A stretch of DNA of 64,000 nt from Acidobacteriota bacterium (lineage in GTDB: Bacteria; Acidobacteriota; Blastocatellia; RBC074): the NCBI GenBank assembly GCA_016710075.1, contig JADJLO010000025.1, positions 30,621 to 94,620 of the forward strand, in the 5' to 3' direction. Each line of letters begins with the position of its first letter. Positions within the stretch are counted from its first letter, which is position 1. A program made the position numbers and the translations under genes. Positions 1-9,782 of the stretch are shown here, one piece after another. Under the pieces are notes generated by a model that was given only the letters and a program-made list of their open reading frames with translations, was not told where the DNA came from and did not search any database.

Positions 1-488
1 TGTAATACACCCCAGAGCGCATCGTCCATCACTATTTGAGGCGAACGACCGGTTCGCGCATTCTCGCGGATCGATTGCTGCGCAAAAATCGGAGCCATCG
101 TTGAATGCCGGATCGCTCTTACATGACCAGGCGTAGCCAGACCAAGCCTGTCACCGCAACCGGCCGATTTTTTCAGCCCCAGTGTCCGCGGAATCAGAAA
201 GGGCAGCCTGTCCCTGAGAACCGCTGCATTGTTCGAACTCAGCTCGCACAGCTTCAATAAAGCCTCTTGCGGCCCACTTGTCATTCCCGATATCTCACCG
301 GAAAAATCGTCAAACTTGATGGCCGACTGCGTCAGAACTCCAAGCCTCTTTTTTGCCCCCTTTCCGGCCAGAAAATAGAGCACGCCTTCTTTTCCTGTCA
401 GCGACTTCGGATAAACAGGCAAACCGATTTGATCTCCAATCGAACCGGCAATTCCCCCGGCGCTGTGATCATCCAAAGAAGGATGCAA
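1..488 (-). CDS. uxaE: Tagaturonate/fructuronate epimerase-like protein (UxaE family), C-terminus beyond the window
   Basis: The minus strand encodes about 162 residues with no stop before position 1. The most telling stretch, near residues 110-160, reads GDRLGLATPGHVRAIR, then PIFAQQSIRENARTGR and a D-D-A-L-W-G-V segment. These match my memory of the UxaE family, which interconverts tagaturonate and fructuronate in hexuronate catabolism. The start is unclear. The frame is closed by a stop just upstream and its first usable codon is TTG at 488. A neighbouring frame has an ATG at 504 giving M-K-S-A-D-F-A-S-F-F-G before a stop, so the real N-terminus may be split by an indel near 470. The catalytic metal site would lie outside the window. 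Confidence is good for the family and low for the start. Confidence 0.7.
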   Translation of the reverse strand, partial: MHPSLDDHSAGGIAGSIGDQIGLPVYPKSLTGKEGVLYFLAGKGAKKRLGVLTQSAIKFDDFSGEISGMTSGPQEALLKLCELSSNNAAVLRDRLPFLIPRTLGLKKSAGCGDRLGLATPGHVRAIRHSTMAPIFAQQSIRENARTGRSPQIVMDDALWGVL

Positions 489-697
489 AATCAGCTGATT
501 TCATCAGCTCAATTATTCCTACTGACATCGATGATTATCCCCCCATATCAATAAAAACGGTGATTCAATTGATTAATCGAAGATTACGATATTCTGTTTG
601 GTATGACCAGCCTGCTAAAGCTATCATTTCAATCCGACAAAGCGTCATTATCGCAATTGAAAAATAAACCAAAACGAAAATCCTGGAGGAATTCAAA

Positions 698-1154
698 ATG
701 AAAAAAATTAGTCTGTTGGTTATCGGGCTGGCGATCGGAATTGGATTGAGCACAGCAGTGACGTACAGCAAGGGCCCGGTACGACGCTACATCAATCTTC
801 CAAACAGAAACGTTCAGGCGCCATTCAGCGATGGAGTGCTGGTCGGCAACACGCTTTACCTGGCAGGCCGTCTCGGAATAGATCCGAAGACCAACAAGAT
901 TCCGGATGATGTCGAGCAGGAAGCACGTCTAATGATAGACGGCTTCCAAGGCAACCCTTGCCGAGGCCGGAATGACGATGGATGATATCGCCACGGTGAC
1001 AATCTATTGTCCTGATTTGACGCTCTTCGACAGGTTCAATGCCGTATATCGAACCTACTACGCTAAAAACTTCCCGGCGCGGGCCTTCATCGGGTCAGGC
1101 CCGCTTCTTCGTGGAGCTCATTTCGAAATGCAGGCCATTGCGGTCAAGCAATAA
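698..1154 (+). CDS. Secreted RidA/YjgF-family protein, frameshifted
   Basis: An N-terminal hydrophobic segment (residues 4-22) predicts export. The rest is a RidA/YjgF fold: F-S-D-G-V-L-V-G-N-T-L-Y-L-A-G early, then M-T-M-D-D-I-A-T-V-T-I-Y, and PARAF near the end, whose Arg is the usual RidA substrate-binding residue. RidA proteins hydrolyse reactive enamines and imines; an exported form is less usual and its substrate is unknown. The reading frame breaks near 946. The first frame ends at 985, while the homologous sequence (A-T-L-A-E-A-G-M) continues one frame over to 1154. One surplus C would explain this. A good ribosome site, GGAGG, lies about 10 bases before the ATG. The next gene is convergent and ends 5 bases away. 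Confidence 0.8.
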
Positions 1155-1158
1155 TGAA

Positions 1159-2460
1159 TCACTTGGCCCTGACATCGTAACTTGTCAGCATTCCCTGATT
1201 CCTGATGTAAAGCCTGCCGCCTGAGATCACAGGATGGGCCCAACTGTGATAGCCCTGATCGGCTATCTGGAAACGGCCCTTCTCCCTGTAGCCTTCCGGC
1301 GTGGCATCGGCCAGACCAACGGTATTATCTTCACCCATCAGGTATAGCATTCCGTCGGCATAGGATATAGCCCCTTTGCCGACGCTACGGTGACTCCACA
1401 TTTTCTTACCAGTATTAAATTCAATGCAGGTGAGAATGCTGTTGGAAAACCCGTAAAGATAACCATTGACGAGGACGACGCCGCCGTGGTGGTTCATCAT
1501 ATCCCTGGTAAAGTAAATTTCACGCGAACGAATTTCGCCGTTTTCGGGGCTCAAAGCCAGCAGTGCGCCTCCCGTATCATAATTCGACGTGAAGAAGACC
1601 TTATTGTCCGAGTACACCGGTGTCGCGCAGTTGGCAGTGCCGTTGGCGGCTCTTCTGTAGGACCACATCAACTTACCGTCACTGGCCCTGACGCCAACGG
1701 CAGCCTTCGAGGTGAAGTTCATGACGGTTCTGATTCCGGAGATATCGGCAACAATGCTTGAAGAATACCCGGCCGAATCGCTCAAGTCCTTCGCCGCCCA
1801 TATCTTCTTTCCCGTCAGCTTATCCAGGGCTACGATACCGGCGCCTCTGCCACCGGGCGAAACAAACAGGCGATCTCCATCGATCAACGGCGATTCACTG
1901 ATAAGCCAGTAGGGATTTTCTCCACCGAATTCCTTGAGGATGTTCTTGTTCCATAACCTCCCGCCATCTGACGCTTTGAGACAGGCAAGATCACCGTTTT
2001 CAGTGAGGACGTATACTTTGTCACCATCTATCGTCGGCGTCGATCTTGGCCCATTGCCGCGACCTTCCTTGACTTTGGGTCCCAGCGCCGCCGACCAGAC
2101 GATTCTTCCATCAGCGCGGTTGAGCGAATAAATGACGCTTGCCTCTCCCCGCGTCCCCTGCACATATACCCTTTCACCAATCACCGCCATTGAACCATAA
2201 CCCTCTCCAAGCCCCGTTATCGACCAGAGCTGCGCCGGACCTGTCGCAGGCCATTGCTTGAGCAACCCGGTCTCTCTTGACATCCCATCCCTGCCTGGAC
2301 CTCGCCATTGCGGCCAGTCTGAAGCCACTCCAGCCACCCCGGCCACCCCGGCCACCCCAGCCACCCCTGGGGCACCTGTGGTTAAGCTCGTTAGCGCCGT
2401 TAACGCCGTTGCCAGTGTCACCATCAATATCATCAGTCGCTTATTCCGGTTCTGTTTCAA
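1159..2460 (-). CDS. Secreted PQQ-like beta-propeller (BamB-like) repeat protein
   Basis: This is an exported beta-propeller protein of about 433 residues. After the signal peptide comes D-W-P-Q-W-R-G-P, the hallmark opening of PQQ-like WD repeat proteins of the BamB/quinoprotein type. Repeated blades of the form G-x-x-Y-x-L and A-x-x-G-x-x-x-W follow. No dehydrogenase catalytic motifs are evident, so I read it as a binding or scaffold propeller. The frame extends to an ATG at 2487, but a strong ribosome site AGAGGGGAG (2467-2475) sits six bases before a TTG at 2460. TTG is therefore the likelier start and gives L-K-Q-N-R-N-K-R followed by a hydrophobic helix. The mature N-terminus carries a run of V-A-G repeats. 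Confidence 0.8.
   Translation of the reverse strand: MKQNRNKRLMILMVTLATALTALTSLTTGAPGVAGVAGVAGVAGVASDWPQWRGPGRDGMSRETGLLKQWPATGPAQLWSITGLGEGYGSMAVIGERVYVQGTRGEASVIYSLNRADGRIVWSAALGPKVKEGRGNGPRSTPTIDGDKVYVLTENGDLACLKASDGGRLWNKNILKEFGGENPYWLISESPLIDGDRLFVSPGGRGAGIVALDKLTGKKIWAAKDLSDSAGYSSSIVADISGIRTVMNFTSKAAVGVRASDGKLMWSYRRAANGTANCATPVYSDNKVFFTSNYDTGGALLALSPENGEIRSREIYFTRDMMNHHGGVVLVNGYLYGFSNSILTCIEFNTGKKMWSHRSVGKGAISYADGMLYLMGEDNTVGLADATPEGYREKGRFQIADQGYHSWAHPVISGGRLYIRNQGMLTSYDVRAK
2324..2368 (-). repeat. 9-bp minisatellite encoding V-A-G repeats
   Basis: About five tandem copies of a 9-base unit (coding strand GTGGCCGGG with small variants) lie within the PQQ-propeller gene, just after the predicted signal peptide. 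They encode consecutive Val-Ala-Gly triplets. Every unit is in frame, so changes in copy number would alter linker length without breaking the gene. Confidence 0.85.
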
Positions 2461-2989
2461 AATATTCTCCCCTCTCTTTTTATACATGCTCTATAAAACT
2501 CTGCTCTCATTTGAGCACGTCACTCCTCATCCATTCAATTCATTTACTTAAGTCTCAACTCAGAACTTCCAGATTATATTCTATGACATCCATGCCTTCA
2601 TCTCCTTCAGGCCACTGGAAGGCAGATGAGCGTTTTTTTATTTTGCGTCCCCAAAAAAGCGGTTTCAAATGTTCAGTAAAGATTAATTAGAAACTTGGAG
2701 AATAATTAAGAGGTTACGGTTATAATGTGTTTTAGAAAATGACCTTGACTCGTATTCAGGTGGGTGCGGCAAAGTGATTGAGTGAGATTGAGTATAGTTG
2801 TTTCAAATGTCGGTGAGGCGGTGAGAGTAAAGGTGAGAGTTATCTGCACGCCTGATACGAGAAGAATCTGCATCATTGCGGCTCTGAATCCAGAGTTCAA
2901 AAGAAGATCGTGTATTGAGCAGATTCAGGATCTAAAAACTTACAAATCAGAAATTGTTCGAAGACGAGCTTCGGCAAGGAGTTTAAGCT
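2461..2989. promoter_or_regulatory. Divergent intergenic region between PQQ protein and M48 protease
   Basis: About 530 bases separate two divergently transcribed genes and should hold both promoters. A perfect TATAAT hexamer lies at 2721-2726 on the plus strand, with TTGGAG 20 bases upstream, a spacing too long for a strong sigma-70 site. A near-palindrome (CCTTCAGGCCACTGGAAGG, about 2608-2626) followed by a T-rich stretch could be a hairpin, but no gene ends there. I see no convincing small gene or riboswitch. An AAGGAG ribosome site precedes the protease ATG at 2990. Confidence 0.35.
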
Positions 2990-4085
2990 ATGAGACCATT
3001 CCCGAACCAGGCGCCGTTGTGGCTTGCTTTCGGTCTAGCTCTAACGTTGACACCTGCTTTTGCGCAAACCGGCGCAACCAAGCCGGGCGCACCTGAAGTC
3101 AAAACATCTGCCAGGAAAGAACCTCTTGCAGAATATGAAAATCCTGAGCTTATAGGCAAAAGAAACATCAATAAGCTGCAGATCAATTTTTATTCATTCG
3201 ACAAGGAAGTCGCCATTGGCCGTCAATTCGCACAAGAGGTGGACCGTTCCGCCAAGATTGTCGAAGATCCGATCATCGTCGAATACATCAACAAAGTCGG
3301 CCAGAATCTGGTGCTGCATTCCGACGCCAAAGTCCCCTTCACCATCAAGGTCATAGACAGCGATGAAATCAATGCCTTTGCATTGCCTGGTGGATTTTTT
3401 TACGTCAACAAAGGTTTGGTCCTTGCCGCCGACAATGAAGCGGAGCTGGCGGGACCGATGTCGCATGAGATCGCGCACGTTGCCGCAAGGCATGGAGTCG
3501 AACAGGCATCAAAGGGACAGATCGTCAACTGGGGCTCACTGCCGCTGATTTTTCTCGGCGGCTGGGGAGGGTTTGCTGTCCGACAGGCTGCGAGTCTGGC
3601 AATCCCTATGGGGTTTCTGAAGTTCAATCGAAGCGCAGAGTATGAAGCCGACAGTCTCGGCGTTCAATATCTCTGGGCATCCGGGTATGACCCACAGTAC
3701 GATGGCAACGTTCTTCGAGAAGCTGCAGGCCCAGGAGAAGAAGAAACCTGGAACGGTCTCCAGAATTTTCAGCACGCATCCCATGGTTGGAGACCGCATC
3801 GAGAAGGTCAATGCGCTGATATCCCGATTCCCCGACAAAAGCGAATACACGATCAACACTTCAGAATTCACTCAGGTCAAAAACCGGCTGATATCGATGA
3901 CCAATGCCAAATCCATCGGAGGCCGTGGTGGAGCGGTCTCTGAAGCCGAGGCCAAACGCCCGACGCTCAAGAAACGCCAGCCTGGAGCTCCAGAAGGGAC
4001 AGATGCTGGAACCGGCACCGGGCAGACTGAAGACAAGGGTGCGGGCGACAGGCCAACTCTCCGTAAAAAGAGGCTCGACCACTAA
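2990..4085 (+). CDS. Secreted M48-family zinc metalloprotease, frameshifted
   Basis: A signal peptide (residues 1-25, ending A-F-A) is followed by an M48 peptidase domain. The zinc motif HEIAH starts near residue 159 and continues V-A-A-R-H-G. The third ligand is the Glu in S-A-E-Y-E-A-D-S-L-G. Such proteins (BepA/LoiP-like) degrade misfolded outer-membrane proteins in the periplasm. The frame breaks around 3695. The first frame reaches G-Y-D-P and then becomes nonsense, while M-A-T-F-F-E-K-L continues in the next frame to 4085 with the expected T-H-P-M-V-G-D-R-I motif. The C-terminal tail is low-complexity and rich in Lys, Arg, Pro and Gly. No TPR domain is seen. AAGGAG upstream supports the start. 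Confidence 0.85.
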
Positions 4086-4130
4086 ACCACCAACTCCATA
4101 ATCTCAATCAGGCATACACGGTTTTTGAGA

Positions 4131-4166
4131 TTAAGGGGCGGAATCCATCAGGGTTCTGCCCCTTAA
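4131..4166 (+). terminator. Hairpin downstream of the M48 gene
   Basis: TTAAGGGGC and GCCCCTTAA form a perfect nine-base-pair stem around an 18-base loop, 46 bases after the protease stop. The tract after it is CCTTTCTGTT rather than a clean T run, so it may be a weak intrinsic terminator or another RNA structure. Confidence 0.5.
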
Positions 4167-4409
4167 CCTTTCTGTTACAGAAACTTATTTCAATTGATTG
4201 TAAAAACAACGTTGAAATTGTCATAGAGCTGAGTGTACCATTAAGCCGCTTCAACAAAGATCATATTTCCAAGACCTGTAGACGTATAGGTAATTCAACC
4301 ATTTACTCATTGATTCTGGCAAACAGCATTCAGCAGGTTTCTCGTCGCCGGCATGAGGCAATGACCGTCGTAATTCATCTGCACTAATATCGAGCTCAGG
4401 AGGCAGCGA
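4167..4409. promoter_or_regulatory. Upstream region of the cox-like cluster
   Basis: An AT-rich non-coding stretch precedes the small-subunit gene and presumably contains its promoter. AGGAGG at about 4398-4403 is a near-perfect ribosome site and fixes the GTG start at 4410. I could not pick out a reliable promoter or operator. Confidence 0.4.
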
Positions 4410-4892
4410 GTGAGAATCTCTATTTCAATTAACGGTGTCAAACATGATGCCGATGTTGAACCAAGACTTTTATTGGTTCATTTCATCCGCGATCTGGCAG
4501 GTTTAACCGGGACGCACATTGGGTGTGAGACATCTATTTGCGGCGCCTGCACGGTCCTGATGGATGGCAAGCCGGTGAAATGCTGCGCCATCCTTGCAGT
4601 CCAGGCTGATGGATCGGAAATAACGACGATCGAGGGCCTTGCAGACGAGGGCAGGCTTCATCCAATTCAGGAGGGATTCTGGGAATGTCATGGTCTGCAG
4701 TGTGGATATTGCACACCAGGCATGATTATGTCCGCCTATGGCCTGCTTCAGGAGAATCCCGACCCAACAGAAGACGAAATAAGGCATGGTCTTGAAGGGA
4801 ATCTATGCCGTTGCACCGGTTACCAGCACATCGTTGATGCAGTCAGGCACGCATCCAGGCAGATGGCCGCTAAAGCCGTGAAAGCAGGATGA
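4410..4892 (+). CDS. CoxS-like [2Fe-2S] subunit of a form II CO dehydrogenase-like molybdenum hydroxylase
   Basis: This 160-residue iron-sulfur subunit carries electrons from the molybdenum site to FAD in the xanthine oxidase family. The N-terminal plant-type [2Fe-2S] site uses Cys39, Cys44, Cys47 and Cys59 (GCETSICGAC and KCC). The C-terminal [2Fe-2S] helical domain uses Cys98, Cys101, Cys133 and Cys135 (CGYC and CRC). Length and spacing are normal. The GTG start is set by AGGAGG six to seven bases upstream. The large-subunit gene starts 16 bases after the stop, so the two are surely co-transcribed. The true substrate may be an aldehyde or heterocycle rather than CO. Confidence 0.95.
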   Translation: MRISISINGVKHDADVEPRLLLVHFIRDLAGLTGTHIGCETSICGACTVLMDGKPVKCCAILAVQADGSEITTIEGLADEGRLHPIQEGFWECHGLQCGYCTPGMIMSAYGLLQENPDPTEDEIRHGLEGNLCRCTGYQHIVDAVRHASRQMAAKAVKAG

Positions 4893-4908
4893 TAAAGGAG
4901 ATAGGCAA

Positions 4909-7234
4909 ATGTCTTTCCTCGCAAAATATATCGGGCAGAAGGTCCGGAGAACCGAAGATCCACGGCTTATTCAGGGCATCGGTCATTACGTTGACGATAT
5001 CAAACTGGCTGATACGCTTCATGTGGTGATCCTTCGCAGCACTCATGCGCACGCGAAAATCAATTCAATCGATCTGGAAGCGGCGAAGAGTTCACCGGGT
5101 GTCGTGGCCGTATACACCGGCAAGGATGTTGAGGGCAGGGTCGGGTTTGTTCCCTGTGCGGCGGCACTCCCGGACTTGAAAGTTCCCAAATACCCGGTGC
5201 TCGCCCAGGGCAAGGTCATTTTTGTAGGCCAGCCTGTGGCCGCAATAGTTGCGACCGATAAATACAAGGCCCGTGATGCCGCCGACTTGATCGATATCGA
5301 TTACGACCCGCTTGATGTAGTGACCGATCCGGAGGCTGCTGTACAAGCCGACAGCTCCGTGATTCATGAAGAATTTGGAACCAATATCGCATTTCACCAT
5401 TCGGCCGGCACCGGAGACATCGAAGCGGCATTCAAACAGGCAGACAGGATTGTCTCTGAAAAGCTATATCATCAGCGGCTGGCGCCGGTTGCGCTGGAAC
5501 CGAGGGGAGTCCTCGCTCATTACCTGCCGGGCGAACAACAGATGACCCTCTGGTCATCAACCCAGATACCGCACCTCATGCGCACACAGGTTGCGCTCAT
5601 GCTCGGAATCAACGAAAACAGATTGAGGGTGATAGCCCCTGAAGTCGGGGGAGGATTCGGCAGCAAGTTGAATGTCTATGCGGAAGAGGCGCTGCTTGGC
5701 TGGATTTCAATGCAATTGAAAAAGCCAGTAAAGTGGATAGAGTCGAGACGAGAAAACATGACCTCGACGATCCACGGAAGGTCGCAGTCAGGCACCGTCG
5801 AGATGGCGGTCAAGAATGACGGAACGCTGCTCGGGCTCAAGTATCAAGTCATAGCGGATATGGGTGCGTACCTGCAGCTTTTGACTCCCGCCATCCCCAC
5901 CCTGACGGGTCTCATGCTATCGGGTTGTTACAAGATTCCGGCGATTTCAATGCAGTGCACTGGTGTCTTTACCAACCGCATGTCCACGGATGCCTACCGT
6001 GGCGCGGGACGGCCGGAAGCGACATACCTTGTCGAAAGGATCATGGACTGCGTCGCGCTGGAATTGAAAATGGATCCGGTTGAACTCCGGCGCAAAAACT
6101 TTCCCAAACCCGAAGAATTCCCCTTCGCGACTGCAACCGGACTCTTCTACGACTCCGGCGATTACGAGAAATCACTCGCCCGTGCTCTGGAAATGTCCGA
6201 CTACCAAAAACTTCGAGCTGAACAGAGCGAAGCGCGAAAGCAGGGGCGCTATCTCGGAATAGGCGTTTCGACCTACGTCGAAATCTGCGCCATGGGTCCA
6301 TCGATCGCCCTTCCGGCCGGCGGATGGGAGAGCGCAACCGTGCGCGTCGAACCGACCGGAAAAGTGACGGTCATGACTGGAATCTCCCCGCACGGTCAGG
6401 GTGAAGAAACGTCTTTCGCTCAGATCGTCGGCGACATGCTCGGTGTCGACATGGATGACGTTCTGGTCATCCATGGAGATACATCGATCGTTCAGTACGG
6501 AATCGGAACCTTCGGCAGCCGCGGACTTGCCGTCGGCGGCGCGGCCCTCGCCTGCGCCCTGGATAAGGTTGTCGCAAAAGCCAGAAAACTGGCGGCTCAT
6601 ATTTTACAGACCGATGAATCAAGCCTGACTTTCGAAAACGGCAGGTTTGTCGGCGCCCCCAATGACAGCTCGATAACCATTCAGGAAATTGCCCAGGCAG
6701 CACACACTGCTCACAACATCCCCCCTGACTTCGAGCCAGGCCTGGTCGCGACCCATTTCTTTGAGCCCAAAAATTTCACCTTCCCCTTTGGTTCTCATCT
6801 GCGTGGTCGAGGTCGACAGGGAGACCGGCGAGGTCAAGGTGCTTCGATATATCGCCGTTGACGATTGCGGCAAACAGATCAATCCCCTGCTGGTAGCCGG
6901 GCAGATCCATGGCGGGATCGCGCAGGGCCTCGCTCAGGCGTTATACGAAGAAGTGGTATATGATGAGAACGGTCAATTGCTGACCGGGGAGTTGATGGAC
7001 TATGCGGTTCCCAAGGCCTTCCAGCTTCCGAGATATGAGTGCGACCACACTGAGACTCCAACGGATGTCAATCCTCTTGGCGCCAAGGGTGCCGGTGAGG
7101 CAGGAACGATCGGCGCTACTCCGGCAGTGGCCAACGCAGTGATCGATGCACTTTCGCCATTTGGCGTCAAACACATCGATCTGCCGCTCAAACCCGAGAA
7201 GCTGTGGAGACTGATGAATTCACCGTCTTCATAA
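4909..7234 (+). CDS. CoxL-like molybdenum-binding large subunit, form II, frameshifted
   Basis: This is the catalytic molybdopterin subunit, about 775 residues once frames are joined. GGGFGSK near residue 245 is the cofactor-binding motif. The active-site loop reads AYRGAGRPE (residue about 362), the form II signature, instead of the A-Y-R-C-S-F-R of genuine aerobic CO dehydrogenase. Form II enzymes are only doubtfully CO oxidisers and many act on other carbonyl or N-heterocyclic compounds. The C-terminal part contains V-E-V-D-R-E-T-G-E-V and the GAKGAGEAG motif with the expected catalytic Glu. The frame breaks near 6795: one frame runs to 6861, but the conserved sequence (C-V-V-E-V-D) resumes one frame over and ends at 7234. 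A one-base loss fits. Ribosome site AAGGAG precedes the ATG. Confidence 0.93.
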
Positions 7235-7310
7235 TAGTCAGGATCAGGATCAAGCAAGCAGCAGATAGTCGGAACAATCTCTCGATAGCCGTTTCAATGA
7301 CAGGAGTCCT

Positions 7311-8174
7311 ATGATTACAGGTAACTTTGACTACTTCGCGCCTTCAAATGTCGAGGAAGCTATCAAGCTCCTCAATGAATATGGCGACGATTGCAAGATC
7401 ATTTCAGGCGGACACAGCCTGGTTCCTGTACTAAAGCTGCGGCTCGCCTCTCCGGCCGTGCTGATTGATATCGGTCGCATCAAGGGTTTAAAGGGCATCA
7501 GTTTTGAGGGAGGCACGATTGTCATTGGGACAAACACCACGCATGCTGAAATCGCCCGATCCGCGGAACTGAAAAAACATTGCCCACTGCTGGTCGAGAC
7601 CGCCGGCCAGATCGGTGACCAGCAGGTTCGCAACAGGGGAACGATTGGAGGCAGCCTGACTCACGCCGATCCGGCTGCCGACTGGCCCGCAGCCGTCCTT
7701 GCCCTCGACGCTGACATCATAGTAAAAGGTAAAGGGAGCGTTCGAACGATCAAGGCAACCGATTTTTTCGTCGACATCATGACAAGCGCCGTCAAATCAA
7801 ACGAGATTGTCACCGAGATACGCATCACTAAACCGGCTCAGCCACAGGCTGCGGCCTATCTCAAAGTGCCTCAGGCCGCCTCTGGATTTGCCGTCGTGGG
7901 CGTGGCCGCTCAATTGACCCTGAAAGACGGCAGGTGCGAGAAGGTCGCCATTGGCATCACCGGCCTTGGCCCCAAAGCATACCGTGCTTCAACCTCTGAA
8001 AATGCACTGATCGGAAATACCCTTGATGCTGCGACGATTTCAGCGGCCGCTGAAAAAGCCGACACTGAAGCAGTTGACACCATGGAAGATATCCATGCAT
8101 CCGGCGAGTTTCGCCGAAACTTGACCCGTGTTTACACAAAGCGCGCAATCATGGCCGCCATGTCGCGCGCTTGA
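7311..8174 (+). CDS. CoxM-like FAD-binding medium subunit
   Basis: This 287-residue FAD subunit passes electrons from the iron-sulfur centres to an acceptor. It shows the two FAD motifs of the family: SGGHSLVP near residue 37 (usually A-G-G-H-S) and T-I-G-G-S-L near residue 110. The C-terminal CO_deh_flav_C domain is complete. The start is supported by AGGAG a few bases upstream. The order S-L-M differs from the classical M-S-L order of form I operons and is often seen in form II clusters. It lies 76 bases after the large subunit and is intact. Confidence 0.95.
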   Translation: MITGNFDYFAPSNVEEAIKLLNEYGDDCKIISGGHSLVPVLKLRLASPAVLIDIGRIKGLKGISFEGGTIVIGTNTTHAEIARSAELKKHCPLLVETAGQIGDQQVRNRGTIGGSLTHADPAADWPAAVLALDADIIVKGKGSVRTIKATDFFVDIMTSAVKSNEIVTEIRITKPAQPQAAAYLKVPQAASGFAVVGVAAQLTLKDGRCEKVAIGITGLGPKAYRASTSENALIGNTLDAATISAAAEKADTEAVDTMEDIHASGEFRRNLTRVYTKRAIMAAMSRA

Positions 8175-8205
8175 AGCAATCACTATTTTTATCTGATCCC
8201 CCAAA

Positions 8206-9195
8206 ATGCTAGCAGATATCGTAAAAATTCACTGCCTGACTCATCGTGCTAACTTTCCAATGTCACGCACCAGCCGGAGCGTAGTCTGTAAAGAGGGACC
8301 TGAAGAACATGTCCTGAGCAACGACTTCCCTAACACAGGTTTATGGATCTATTGCTGCAACTGCCAGACATTCATTGCCTGGGAGACCGAGAGAGCCGAT
8401 GTCACGGTGCGTGAATGCCCCTTTTGTTTAAGCTCGCTCAATCCGCGACTTTACTGCTGCGATCATTGTGCGGTAACCATGCTGGATTTCGATGATCCAA
8501 CGCTCAGGAAACACCACATAGTTCTTTCCTGGGGGATGCCGCAGCCGGCCTGCCCGGGGTGTCATCAATTCCCTTCATCGACTCCAAAGATTCATTTCTG
8601 CGTCGCGCTGCAGTCGCACCTTGCCACCGCAAGAAATGTCTGTCCTTTCTGCAAGCTGCAGCTTGAGACTATTGCGGTCGACAATCCGCAGACGTCGTCC
8701 TTACGACTAGATGCCGCGCTTGCAGAGGCCGAAAGACGAGCTTTAAGCGCTGAAGAGTCGGCCCGCAAGGAGTCTCAATTGCGTGTCCAGGCCGAACAAA
8801 AGGCATCGGATTTCGAACGCGAACTGATCAGACCCTCCCAGGCTTTTCCCGATCCTGAGTTTGCCAGAAAACAGGAAGAGTCCTCCGCTCGTGCAGATTC
8901 GGAAGGCAGAGCCCGGGCAATGGCGGAAGTTCGCGCCCGTGAAGCTGAAGAGATGAGGTTTAAGGCCGAGGAGGCAGCACGAAATGAAGCCGAGATGCGC
9001 GCCCAGGCTGAGAGAAAAGCCAGGGAAATTGTCGAAACTTACACCACTCGCGCCACTCAGAACTTTCAGTCAGAGAAAACTGTTCCAGGGAAGGACCGGG
9101 TCTCCATTGCTCTTTATGCCGCGATCACGATGTTTCTTTTCCTTGCTCTGATTATGCTGATGATCACCATGTTCAGGCTCTATTACGCCTCATAA
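8206..9195 (+). CDS. Zinc-ribbon, coiled-coil, C-terminally membrane-anchored protein of unknown function
   Basis: I do not recognise a named family. The first 165 residues hold many Cys and His pairs (C-C-N-C, C-P-F-C, C-C-D-H-C, C-P-G-C, C-P-F-C), pointing to two or three zinc ribbons. Residues about 175-285 form a long, charged Ala/Glu/Arg-rich coiled coil. A single membrane helix (about 305-327) sits at the C-terminus. The predicted topology is a cytoplasmic zinc and coil region held by a tail anchor. The start at 8206 keeps C-L-T-H near the N-terminus, whose Cys and His look like part of the first metal site. It begins 31 bases after the FAD subunit gene, so it may belong to the same transcript. 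Confidence 0.6.
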   Translation: MLADIVKIHCLTHRANFPMSRTSRSVVCKEGPEEHVLSNDFPNTGLWIYCCNCQTFIAWETERADVTVRECPFCLSSLNPRLYCCDHCAVTMLDFDDPTLRKHHIVLSWGMPQPACPGCHQFPSSTPKIHFCVALQSHLATARNVCPFCKLQLETIAVDNPQTSSLRLDAALAEAERRALSAEESARKESQLRVQAEQKASDFERELIRPSQAFPDPEFARKQEESSARADSEGRARAMAEVRAREAEEMRFKAEEAARNEAEMRAQAERKAREIVETYTTRATQNFQSEKTVPGKDRVSIALYAAITMFLFLALIMLMITMFRLYYAS

Positions 9196-9263
9196 TCTTG
9201 AAATCATGAAACTTTTCCCGACATTCCGGCAGTCATCTTGACCGGCATGCAGGTGACGAAATT

Positions 9264-9782
9264 ATGATGAACTCGCGCCATACGACATTTTTATCAATTC
9301 TTGTCCTGCTGATCCTGAGCGGCCTTCTTGCAGGGGATGACTTGACCAGGGTCTATTCCCAGGGTGGCCAGACCAGACCCCAGGGACAGGGTGTCACACC
9401 TGAAAAGAAAAAATCTCTTTCAAATATCGGCCCGGAAGATGTGTTTCCGGGTGAACAGCGTGTTCCTGAAAACCCTCGACGTGCGCAACGTCCGGCGAAA
9501 AGAGCAGGTGACGCAGTGGTCAAACCCACGCCTGTTCCGGAAGTGAATCCTGCGGCCTCTCCGACGGCCGCCGCAACTGCGACTCCTGACGTCTCCCCGA
9601 CTCCGATGCAGGCGTTGTTGACCGATAAAACATCGAACCTTGCTAAATCAAAATCTTCCACACAGGATGCGTCTGCCGCCCCGAGCTGGCTCATGCCTTT
9701 CCTGATAACTCTCACTCTGATCGTGGCCAGCGCTTTTCTTTACGTCCTCTTTAAGCTCATAGAAAAACTGCGCCAGGGATGA
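9264..9782 (+). CDS. Small secreted or bitopic protein, unknown function
   Basis: 172 residues: an N-terminal hydrophobic helix (about 8-24), a Pro/Thr/Ala-rich linker (about 70-115) with little predicted order, and a strong C-terminal membrane helix (about 144-166). It resembles an envelope linker protein and has no recognisable domain. Its stop codon overlaps the ATG of the next gene as ATGA, which usually means translational coupling. Two adjacent ATG codons, at 9264 and 9267, could serve as start. Confidence 0.5.
   Translation: MMNSRHTTFLSILVLLILSGLLAGDDLTRVYSQGGQTRPQGQGVTPEKKKSLSNIGPEDVFPGEQRVPENPRRAQRPAKRAGDAVVKPTPVPEVNPAASPTAAATATPDVSPTPMQALLTDKTSNLAKSKSSTQDASAAPSWLMPFLITLTLIVASAFLYVLFKLIEKLRQG

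Noticed and set aside
2258..2690. Proline-rich plus-strand reading frames opposite the PQQ gene start
   Set aside because: They are shadows of the V-A-G minisatellite and signal-peptide region, with no ribosome site or known domain.
2488..2989. A riboswitch or small RNA in the PQQ-M48 gap
   Set aside because: Only one weak palindrome and one TATAAT were found; no known motif is recognisable.
4410..8174. A true aerobic CO dehydrogenase (form I)
   Set aside because: The active-site loop is AYRGAGRPE, and the gene order is S-L-M rather than M-S-L.
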